A DNA stretch of 5,526 bases from an uncultured Oceanobacillus sp. (GTDB lineage: Bacteria > Bacillota > Bacilli > Bacillales > Amphibacillaceae): positions 1-5,526 of the forward strand of contig CALKWU010000251.1 in NCBI GenBank assembly GCA_938004015.1, written 5' to 3'. Below are positions 1 through 4,647 of this stretch, in pieces; position 1 is the first letter of the stretch, and each line of letters begins with the position of its first letter. The notes under the pieces are model-generated. The model had not been told where the DNA came from, made no database searches, and was given only the letters and a program-made list of their open reading frames with translations. The position numbers and the translations under genes are program-made.

Positions 1-1263
1 AAGACGGAATTCATTGCTGGACTGACAACCTTCCTTGCGATGGCGTATATCCTTTTCGTCAACCCGGCGACCTTAGGAGCTGCGGGAATGCCGGAAGATG
101 CAGTATTCACGGCAACTGCCATAGCTGCAGCAGTTGGAACGCTCATCATGGGGGTGCTTGCGAAGTATCCAGTCGCTTTGGCACCTGGGATGGGGCTTAA
201 CGCTTTCTTTGCCTATACAGTGGTCCTGCAATATGGCATACCTTGGGAAACAGCTTTGGCAGGTGTTCTTGCTTCCGGAATCATTTTCGTCATCTTATCC
301 TTATCCGGTTTAAGGGAAATCATCATCAATGCGATACCTGCAAATCTGAAGCTTGCCGTAGGTGCCGGAATCGGTTTGTATATCGCGTTTATTGGATTAT
401 CCAGTGCAAACATTGTCGTCGATAACGAAGCGACACTAGTCGGATTAGGTGATTTCACAGATCCGAATGTATTGCTCACAGTTTTCGGTTTGATCATTGC
501 GGTCATTTTACTTACGAAAGGTATTCGGGCCGGAATCTTTTATGGAATGATCATCACGGCAATCGTCGGGATGATATTCGGGTTAGTCCCGGTTCCAAAG
601 GGAATCGGCGATATCGTCGGTTCAGTCCCAAGTTTGGCTCCAACATTTGGACAAGCATTCATTAATTTCGGTGACATTTTCACATTGGAGATGCTCGTCG
701 TCATTTTGACATTTCTCTTTGTCGACTTTTTTGATACGGCAGGCACGTTGGTTGCAGTCGCCACTCAAGCGGGTCTCACGAAAGACAATAAGTTACCTCG
801 AGCTGGAAGAGCGTTACTCGCTGATTCCAGTGCGACTGTTGTCGGTGCTGTGCTAGGAACTTCGACAACAACATCTTTTGTTGAGTCCACTGCCGGGGTC
901 GGTGTCGGCGGTCGTTCCGGATTCACTTCCGTCGTCACTGCAGGATTTTTCTTACTTGCATTGTTTTTCTCTCCGTTGCTTGCAGTGGTCACTAGTGCCG
1001 TCACGGCTCCTGCCTTGATCATTGTCGGTGTCATGATGGCATCGCAGTTGAAAAATATCGAATGGGATAAATTTGAAGTTGCTGTACCTGCATTTTTCAC
1101 CATTTTGATGATGACGTTAAGTTACAGTATAGCTACAGGTATCGCCATCGGATTCATTTTCTATCCGATCACAATGATTGTCTGTGGCAAAGCGAAGGAA
1201 ATCCATCCGATCATGTACGGACTTGCAGTCATATTTGTCCTCTATTTCATTTTCTTGAGCTGA
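1..1263 (+). CDS. pbuG: NCS2/AzgA-type guanine/hypoxanthine permease, 5' end outside window
   Basis: Membrane permease that takes up guanine and hypoxanthine for purine salvage. The reading frame is open from base 1, so the real start lies upstream. 420 residues are visible, and from memory B. subtilis PbuG is about 440, so roughly 15-25 N-terminal residues are missing; the ATG at 40 lies inside the first membrane helix and is not the start. Family marks seen: FLAMAYILFVNP at the start, APGMGLNAFF (bases 181-210), FVDFFDTAGT (718-747), the run KLPRAGRALLADSS, the Thr/Ser-rich GTSTTTSFVEST with its conserved Glu, and the C-terminal GFIFYPITM followed by HPIMYGL. The protein is hydrophobic throughout, consistent with a 12-14 helix transporter. 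It closely resembles remembered PbuG, but the paralogue PbuO cannot be fully excluded. In B. subtilis pbuG is controlled by a purine riboswitch; that leader would lie outside the window. No functional link to the downstream sugar genes is apparent. Confidence 0.93.
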   Translation, partial: KTEFIAGLTTFLAMAYILFVNPATLGAAGMPEDAVFTATAIAAAVGTLIMGVLAKYPVALAPGMGLNAFFAYTVVLQYGIPWETALAGVLASGIIFVILSLSGLREIIINAIPANLKLAVGAGIGLYIAFIGLSSANIVVDNEATLVGLGDFTDPNVLLTVFGLIIAVILLTKGIRAGIFYGMIITAIVGMIFGLVPVPKGIGDIVGSVPSLAPTFGQAFINFGDIFTLEMLVVILTFLFVDFFDTAGTLVAVATQAGLTKDNKLPRAGRALLADSSATVVGAVLGTSTTTSFVESTAGVGVGGRSGFTSVVTAGFFLLALFFSPLLAVVTSAVTAPALIIVGVMMASQLKNIEWDKFEVAVPAFFTILMMTLSYSIATGIAIGFIFYPITMIVCGKAKEIHPIMYGLAVIFVLYFIFLS

Positions 1264-1321
1264 AAGAAAAACTAATCGCAATTAATATTAAGGCAATGGT
1301 TCCAAGCAATTTTTGATATGC

Positions 1322-1372
1322 TCCCCCTAAAGTAGACACTAAAAATAGTAAAACGACTTTAGGGGGATTTTT
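1322..1372 (+). terminator. Rho-independent terminator-like hairpin after the purine permease
   Basis: Perfect 12-bp inverted repeat: TCCCCCTAAAGT at 1322-1333 pairs with ACTTTAGGGGGA at 1356-1367, and TTTTT follows at 1368-1372. Five consecutive G:C pairs sit just above the T tract, as expected for an intrinsic terminator. The 22-base loop is long, but inside it ACTA (1338-1341) and TAGT (1346-1349) can pair and shorten it. It lies 58 bases after the permease stop and is the only terminator-like structure seen between the permease and the sugar operon. It coincides with the putative insertion-sequence end, so the element may have supplied the terminator. Confidence 0.55.
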
Positions 1373-1441
1373 ATGCGTTCAAACAGTAAACACACAGCTG
1401 AAGAACTTGAGTGGTACATTCAAAAGTTAGAGAAGGAATAA
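1373..1441 (+). pseudogene. Vestigial 22-codon ORF, possible orfA remnant of an IS3-type element
   Basis: ATG at 1373, preceded at good spacing by AGGGGG (1361-1366), opens a 22-codon frame ending at TAA 1439-1441. The peptide starts MRSNSKHTAEE, which resembles the start of the small helix-turn-helix OrfA of IS3-family elements (a basic stretch then T-x-E-E). It then passes directly to EWYIQKLEKE, which resembles the coiled-coil C-terminus of the same proteins. Reading through the stop gives VLKGLL, continuing the coiled-coil look. This fits an OrfA whose middle was deleted and which then acquired a stop. It is too short to be functional as a transposase component. A genuine small peptide is possible but has no support. 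Confidence 0.35.
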
Positions 1442-1474
1442 GTTTTAAAGGGTTTATTGTTGAGTGCACGGATT

Positions 1475-1488
1475 TGTAAACCATTACA
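1475..1488. promoter_or_regulatory. Upstream operator-like site, TGTAA-N4-TTACA
   Basis: A 14-bp inverted repeat with half-sites TGTAA (1475-1479) and TTACA (1484-1488) around a 4-base centre. It has the same half-sites and spacing as the cre-like site at 1560-1573. The centres of the two are 85 bp apart, close to eight helical turns, so the sites would face the same side of the DNA. The centre is ACCA rather than the TCGT of the downstream site, so it lacks the CG core typical of LacI-family operators. It could be an auxiliary operator for looping or a chance match in AT-rich DNA. Confidence 0.35.
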
Positions 1489-1497
1489 TATATTCTG

Positions 1498-1511
1498 TAT
1501 TTTGCAAAATA
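1498..1511. repeat. 14-bp perfect AT-rich palindrome upstream of the promoter
   Basis: TATTTTGCAAAATA is fully self-complementary and ends 15 bases before the -35 box at 1527. Its position would suit an activator site or an UP-like element, but AT-rich palindromes of this length can occur by chance. No known binding motif is recognised. Confidence 0.25.
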
Positions 1512-1526
1512 TTTTCATTTTATGTA

Positions 1527-1555
1527 TTGACAAAAAACAAACATAGATATAAAAT
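1527..1555 (+). promoter_or_regulatory. Strong SigA-type promoter P1 for the sugar operon
   Basis: The -35 box TTGACA (1527-1532) is a perfect consensus. A 17-base spacer leads to the -10 box TAAAAT (1550-1555), one base off TATAAT. Transcription would begin around 1561-1563, inside the cre-type operator at 1559-1573, leaving a leader of roughly 138 bases before the ATG at 1700. The promoter is strong on paper and therefore likely to be held down by a repressor. Confidence 0.75.
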
Positions 1556-1558
1556 CAA

Positions 1559-1573
1559 ATGTAATCGTTTACA
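1559..1573. promoter_or_regulatory. Catabolite-responsive element (cre) / LacI-family operator over the start site
   Basis: The 15 bases match the Bacillus cre consensus WTGNAANCGNWNNCW at every defined position: A-TGTAATCG-TTTACA. It is a near-perfect palindrome around the CG at 1566-1567. It begins four bases after the -10 box and covers the predicted start point, the classic repression position for CcpA. A dedicated LacI-family regulator encoded outside the window could use the same site, because the motif families overlap. Confidence 0.7.
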
Positions 1574-1611
1574 ACTATACAAAAATAGAGGGAAATTGAG
1601 ACGTAAATTTC

Positions 1612-1639
1612 TTAGCACACCGTCATAGGCATATAAAAT
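1612..1639 (+). promoter_or_regulatory. Possible weak second promoter P2
   Basis: A -35-like TTAGCA (1612-1617, 4 of 6 matches) and a -10-like TAAAAT (1634-1639) are separated by 16 bases. A cre-like site starts two bases after the -10 box, mirroring the arrangement at P1. The -35 box is poor and the region is AT-rich, so this may be coincidence. Confidence 0.25.
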
Positions 1640-1640
1640 T

Positions 1641-1655
1641 AAGAAAGCGCTTACC
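1641..1655. promoter_or_regulatory. Second cre-like operator in the leader
   Basis: The core GAAAGCGCTTAC (1643-1654) is the characteristic cre core with a central palindromic AAGCGCTT. Against WTGNAANCGNWNNCW there are two mismatches, both near the edges. Its centre (1648-1649) is 82 bp from the centre of the first cre. Located 45 bases before the ATG, it could act as a transcriptional roadblock for P1 transcripts, as an operator for P2, or as a partner in looping. Confidence 0.5.
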
Positions 1656-1687
1656 ATCAAAACACCCGTATTTTACTTTATTTGAAC

Positions 1688-1692
1688 GGAGG
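1688..1692 (+). promoter_or_regulatory. Ribosome binding site that fixes the first dehydrogenase start at 1700
   Basis: GGAGG at 1688-1692 sits 7 bases before ATG 1700. An in-frame TTG at 1682 would place this ribosome binding site inside the coding region and would itself have no Shine-Dalgarno sequence, so the ATG is preferred. Confidence 0.85.
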
Positions 1693-1699
1693 TTTGCTT

Positions 1700-2722
1700 A
1701 TGAAATTTGAGGTTGGAATTATCGGCTGTGGTTCAATTGCCAGGTTCCGTCACGCTCCAGAGTACAAAGCCAATGCCCATGTCCGCGATATCGTATTTTA
1801 TGATCGTAATTTCCATCGGGCACAACGTTTAGCGGAGGAATTCGATGGGAGGGTTGCAGAAACGTTGGAAGACCTGCTTCAAGATCCTGCAGTTGTGGCG
1901 ATCAGCGATTGTTCGTCCAATGAAGTCCATCATATCCATACGACAAAGGCGTTAATGAACGGAAAACATGTCCTTGTAGAAAAACCATTGGCTGTCAGTA
2001 TCGAACAAGCGGAGAAAATCTTGGAAGCCGAACGGATATCAGGAAAAAAATTGATGGTCGATCACAATCAAAGGTTCACTAAAGCACATCGTAAAGCTAA
2101 AGAAATCATCGAGAAAAAAGAGTTGGGTGAAGTGCTTACCTTTAAAACGACTTTTGGACATAAGGGTCCGGAAAGCTGGGGTGTCACAAAATCAAATGCT
2201 ACTTGGTTTTTCAAAAAGGATCGTTCCCATTATGGTGTCGCCGGCGACTTAGGGATCCATAAAATCGATTTGCTTCACTTTTTGCTGGATGATGAAGTGG
2301 AAGAAGTGCAAGCATTCCATGGTGCATTGGACAAAAAAGATGAGCACGGAACACCGATTGAGGTATGTGACAATGTCGTGAGCATTTTAAAAACGAAACA
2401 AGGCAGGTTAGGTACTGCCACTTTTTCCTGGACATATTACGGAAAGGAAGATAATTCAACCATCATCTATTGTCAAAAAGGAATCATCAAAATTTATCAT
2501 GACGCAGATGCGCCGCTTTTGATTGAGATGAATGATGGCACCGTCATCAAGTATGAAATCGAAGCGATACAAACAAATGAACAACAGACACATACGGGAG
2601 TAATCGACGCATTCATCGATTGCATCGTGAATGATAAAGAGCCGCCGGTGACCGGACGGGAGGCGTTTGCGTCATTGCAGATTATTGAAAAGATGCTTGG
2701 AACGGGGACACATACATCATAA
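1700..2722 (+). CDS. Gfo/Idh/MocA family NAD-dependent sugar or cyclitol dehydrogenase
   Basis: Cytoplasmic oxidoreductase of 340 residues, normal length for the family, expected to oxidise a hydroxyl of a sugar, sugar derivative or cyclitol. The N-terminal Rossmann domain (about 1-120) shows GIIGCGSIA (glycines 6, 9, 11), Asp35 at the end of strand 2 (an acidic residue there usually selects NAD over NADP), and the family EKP motif at 94-96 with catalytic Lys95. The C-terminal alpha/beta substrate domain shows AGDLGIHKID, giving Asp183 and His187 spaced as in the catalytic Asp/His of inositol dehydrogenase, and a conspicuous FGHKGPESWG (152-161) likely to line the active site. It is the first gene of the operon, under P1 and the cre sites, and is followed after 52 bases by the TIM-barrel gene. 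Substrate is not determinable; inositol, inosose, keto-glucoside or amino-cyclitol oxidation are all possible. Family assignment is very sure, cofactor moderately so. Confidence 0.92.
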   Translation: MKFEVGIIGCGSIARFRHAPEYKANAHVRDIVFYDRNFHRAQRLAEEFDGRVAETLEDLLQDPAVVAISDCSSNEVHHIHTTKALMNGKHVLVEKPLAVSIEQAEKILEAERISGKKLMVDHNQRFTKAHRKAKEIIEKKELGEVLTFKTTFGHKGPESWGVTKSNATWFFKKDRSHYGVAGDLGIHKIDLLHFLLDDEVEEVQAFHGALDKKDEHGTPIEVCDNVVSILKTKQGRLGTATFSWTYYGKEDNSTIIYCQKGIIKIYHDADAPLLIEMNDGTVIKYEIEAIQTNEQQTHTGVIDAFIDCIVNDKEPPVTGREAFASLQIIEKMLGTGTHTS

Positions 2723-2774
2723 AGTTTCCGAACATATTGACAATTATACAGGCCAAAAGGAATAGGAGGTTACT

Positions 2775-3578
2775 ATGTTTCATCAACTTGCCTTGAATTC
2801 GAATACGTATCGTGGTTTTTCATTGGAAGAAGCTGTCAAAGGAGCAAGTGAAGCCGGTTTCAAAAAAATAGAATTGGCGGCTGTTGAACATACACCACAT
2901 GTATTGCCTGACATGTCTGAAAGGGAACTTGAGGAAATTAAAGTGTTGTTGAACCGATTCGGTATGACCTGTGTTGGAATTGGTGCTCATAGCAACCTTA
3001 TGACAGAAGAAGGGATTGAAAATTTATGGAAAAGCATTGATTTGGCTGAATATTTCGCTTCTCCTTATTTGATTACCTCCACAGGAGAGGCCCATGGAGA
3101 CAAAGACGTCATTGAAGAAGAGGAGGTGCTTCAGAAAAATTTACAGCCGATTTTGAAAAAATGCGAAGAAAAAAATGTCACTCTGGCGATTGAAACACAT
3201 GGAAATAATTATGCAACCGGCCACTCGCTTATGAATTTAGTCGAGTCCTCCGGCAATCATTCGACGATCAACTATGATACAGCAAATGTCATCTTTTACG
3301 GGGGTGTGATGCCCTATGAAGATTTGAGGATCAGCATCGAACATGTCGGTTTTATTCATCTGAAAGATAAACTCGGACCACATGCTGAATGGAATTTTCC
3401 GGCGGTCGGTGATGGAGACATCGATTTTCGAAAAATCTTCCATATCTTGGAAGAGGGAAATTTCAAAGGTCCAATCAGTGTCGAAATTGAATTCACCCCG
3501 GATGGACCGGAAGATTTAGAAGAAGTGAATGAGTCAGTGCGAAGATCTTTTCACTACTTGAAGAAATTATTAGTTTAG
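2775..3578 (+). CDS. TIM-barrel sugar isomerase/epimerase-type protein (AP endonuclease 2 / xylose isomerase-like superfamily)
   Basis: A 267-residue single-domain protein related to IolE, IolI and MocC, whose members isomerise, epimerise, dehydrate or eliminate keto-sugars using a divalent metal. The metal ligands of the family are all present by pattern: Glu140 in LAIETHGNN, Asp168 in NYDTAN, His195 in FIHLKD and Glu237 in SVEIEF; Glu33 in KKIELAA sits on an early strand and probably lines the pocket. PAVGDGDIDF (209-218) is the usual loop before the last strands. No signal peptide, so cytoplasmic. ATG 2775 is preceded by AGGAGG (2764-2769) at 5 bases. It lies between two dehydrogenase genes and its stop codon overlaps the ribosome binding site of the next gene, implying translational coupling. 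It probably acts on the keto product of one dehydrogenase. It is not obviously IolE, IolI or hydroxypyruvate isomerase, so no symbol is given. Confidence 0.9.
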   Translation: MFHQLALNSNTYRGFSLEEAVKGASEAGFKKIELAAVEHTPHVLPDMSERELEEIKVLLNRFGMTCVGIGAHSNLMTEEGIENLWKSIDLAEYFASPYLITSTGEAHGDKDVIEEEEVLQKNLQPILKKCEEKNVTLAIETHGNNYATGHSLMNLVESSGNHSTINYDTANVIFYGGVMPYEDLRISIEHVGFIHLKDKLGPHAEWNFPAVGDGDIDFRKIFHILEEGNFKGPISVEIEFTPDGPEDLEEVNESVRRSFHYLKKLLV

Positions 3579-3582
3579 GAGA
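3577..3582 (+). promoter_or_regulatory. Ribosome binding site overlapping the upstream stop, sets start at 3589
   Basis: AGGAGA at 3577-3582 overlaps the last two bases of the upstream TAG stop (3576-3578). It abuts ATG 3583 with no spacing but lies 6 bases before ATG 3589, so the second ATG is the likelier start. The overlap suggests the TIM-barrel gene and this gene are translationally coupled. Confidence 0.75.
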
Positions 3583-3588
3583 ATGGAC

Positions 3589-4575
3589 ATGCAAAGAATC
3601 GGCCTTGCAGGTTTCGGTTTCATCGGTAAAACCCATCTCGAGGCATACCGCAACGTACCGAATGCTGAAGTTGTGGCGATTTGTACGAGGAGCAAACATA
3701 AAGAGTTGGAAAAGTTCACTGGCGATGTTTTATCAGCCTATGAGGACTTGTTGATACGGGAAGATATTGATGTCATCGATATTTGCGTACCTACTTTTTT
3801 ACATGAGGAATACGTCATCAAAGCTGCAAGAGCCAAGAAGAACATCATCTGTGAAAAACCGCTGACAATGACGGTGGAATCGTGTGAAAGGATTCTCGAT
3901 GTAGTCCGTGAAGAAGGAGTCCGCTTATTCGTCGGCCATGTCCTCAGGTTTTGGCCGGAATATCAACTCTTAAAAGAATATACAGATACAGGTGAATTGG
4001 AACGAATTGAAATGCTTCATGCTCACAGGCTAGGCCAACTCCCAACATGGAGTGACTGGTTTCAATCACGCGAAAAAAGTGGTGGTGCGTTGTTCGACCT
4101 TCATATCCACGACATTGATTTTGTGTATCATTTGCTTGGTGAAGTGGAAAGCGTGTATGCGGTGGGTGGACAAAATCAATACGGTGCCTGGGACCATGTC
4201 ATGACGATGCTCACATTTGAAAATCATGCAAGAGCATTTGTGGAAGCTTCCCACCGGATGCCGCGAGCATTTTCTTTTACGATGGGATATCGGGCACAGT
4301 CAAAGGAACAAGTGTTGGATTTTCAATTGATGGCGGGTGAGAACATTGAGCGCATGAGTGACAAGCGATTCATGTTTTATGACGATGGGAAAACGACGAT
4401 TCCTCATTTGAAAGAAACGGATGCATTCATCAACGAGTTGACATACTTCATAGATTGTCTGGAAAACGATGCGGATAACAAATTGATACCGTTGGAAGAT
4501 GTTTTGTATGTGATCAAACTGTTGGGAGCTATTGAAACATCCCTTGAAACAGGAACAACAATTCGGCTTTCATAA
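3589..4575 (+). CDS. Second Gfo/Idh/MocA family oxidoreductase, NADP-type cofactor loop
   Basis: Cytoplasmic sugar/cyclitol oxidoreductase of 328 residues from ATG 3589; starting at ATG 3583 adds two residues but places the ribosome binding site directly against the codon. Rossmann motif GLAGFGFIG with Gly8, Gly10 and Gly13; EKP at 89-91 with catalytic Lys90; substrate-domain signature GGALFDLHIHDID with Asp170 and His174 in the catalytic spacing. Strand 2 ends ICTRSKHK (31-38): no acidic residue, instead Thr33-Arg34-Ser35, which in this family commonly goes with NADP(H). It differs clearly in sequence from the dehydrogenase at 1700-2722, so the two are distinct enzymes and not a recent duplication. 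It begins 10 bases after the TIM-barrel stop and is the last catabolic enzyme before the binding-protein gene. It may reduce the product of the TIM-barrel enzyme or carry out a second oxidation. Family sure, direction and substrate unknown. Confidence 0.92.
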   Translation: MQRIGLAGFGFIGKTHLEAYRNVPNAEVVAICTRSKHKELEKFTGDVLSAYEDLLIREDIDVIDICVPTFLHEEYVIKAARAKKNIICEKPLTMTVESCERILDVVREEGVRLFVGHVLRFWPEYQLLKEYTDTGELERIEMLHAHRLGQLPTWSDWFQSREKSGGALFDLHIHDIDFVYHLLGEVESVYAVGGQNQYGAWDHVMTMLTFENHARAFVEASHRMPRAFSFTMGYRAQSKEQVLDFQLMAGENIERMSDKRFMFYDDGKTTIPHLKETDAFINELTYFIDCLENDADNKLIPLEDVLYVIKLLGAIETSLETGTTIRLS

Positions 4576-4591
4576 AGGCCGTCAGCTGACG
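4564..4591 (+). other. Stem-loops at the dehydrogenase/binding-protein junction
   Basis: Two overlapping structures lie at the end of the second dehydrogenase gene. CGGCTTT (4564-4570) can pair with AAAGGCCG (4574-4581) around a 3-base loop with a single bulged G, spanning the stop codon. CGTCAGCTGACG (4580-4591) is a perfect 12-bp palindrome that could fold as a 4-bp stem with an AGCT loop or act as a protein site in DNA. They share bases 4580-4581, so they are partly exclusive. No T tract follows, so they do not look like a terminator; an mRNA processing or stability element is conceivable. Confidence 0.35.
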
Positions 4592-4633
4592 ATGCTGATT
4601 AGGAATATGGTCTCTCATTCAAATATCAAATAT

Positions 4634-4640
4634 AGGGGGT
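4634..4640 (+). promoter_or_regulatory. Ribosome binding site pointing to a TTG start at 4648
   Basis: AGGGGGT at 4634-4640 (one G:U pair against the anti-Shine-Dalgarno) lies 1 base before ATG 4642 but 7 bases before the in-frame TTG at 4648. Spacing favours the TTG, which also gives the classic lipoprotein start M-K-K-W. Confidence 0.6.
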
Positions 4641-4647
4641 AATGTCA

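Larger units (their letters stand above)
1319..1441 (+). mobile_element. Probable IS3-family insertion sequence remnant, left end plus deleted orfA
   Basis: The segment starts with TG, as IS3-family ends do, and continues into CCCCCTAAAGTAGACACT, which resembles the AGTAGACAC/AGTGGACAC terminal inverted repeats of that family. A 12-bp inverted repeat follows, then an ATG at 1373 with its own Shine-Dalgarno sequence (AGGGGG, 1361-1366). The right arm of the hairpin contains that Shine-Dalgarno sequence, so the hairpin could hide it in read-through transcripts, a control known from some insertion sequences such as IS10. No transposase DDE domain, no orfB and no convincing right end are present, so this is at most a scar. 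The family assignment rests on resemblance of short motifs recalled from memory, not on a database match. Confidence 0.45.

Noticed and set aside
765..1103. Reverse-strand open frame of 112 codons inside the permease gene
   Set aside because: It is antisense to a clearly conserved permease, has no ribosome binding site of note and a composition typical of shadow frames.
1282..1291. TTAATATTAA palindrome just after the permease gene
   Set aside because: It is ten A/T bases only, with no T tract or stable stem; expected by chance in such DNA.
1353..1372. ACTTTAGGGGGA as the right-hand inverted repeat of a complete insertion sequence
   Set aside because: It lies only about 35 bases from the left end and has no transposase between the arms; it is better explained as the inner arm of a hairpin near the left end.
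1682..1699. TTG at 1682 as start of the first dehydrogenase
   Set aside because: The GGAGG ribosome binding site would then lie inside the coding region, and the ATG at 1700 has ideal spacing from it.
1264..1699. CRISPR array, tRNA or riboswitch in the long intergenic region
   Set aside because: No regularly repeated units, no cloverleaf, and no recognisable riboswitch core were seen; the inverted repeats are explained by the terminator-like hairpin and operator-like sites.
2737..2765. TTGACA at 2737-2742 as the -35 of an internal promoter before the TIM-barrel gene
   Set aside because: No -10-like hexamer occurs at 16-18 bases; the sequence there is GAATAG running into the ribosome binding site.
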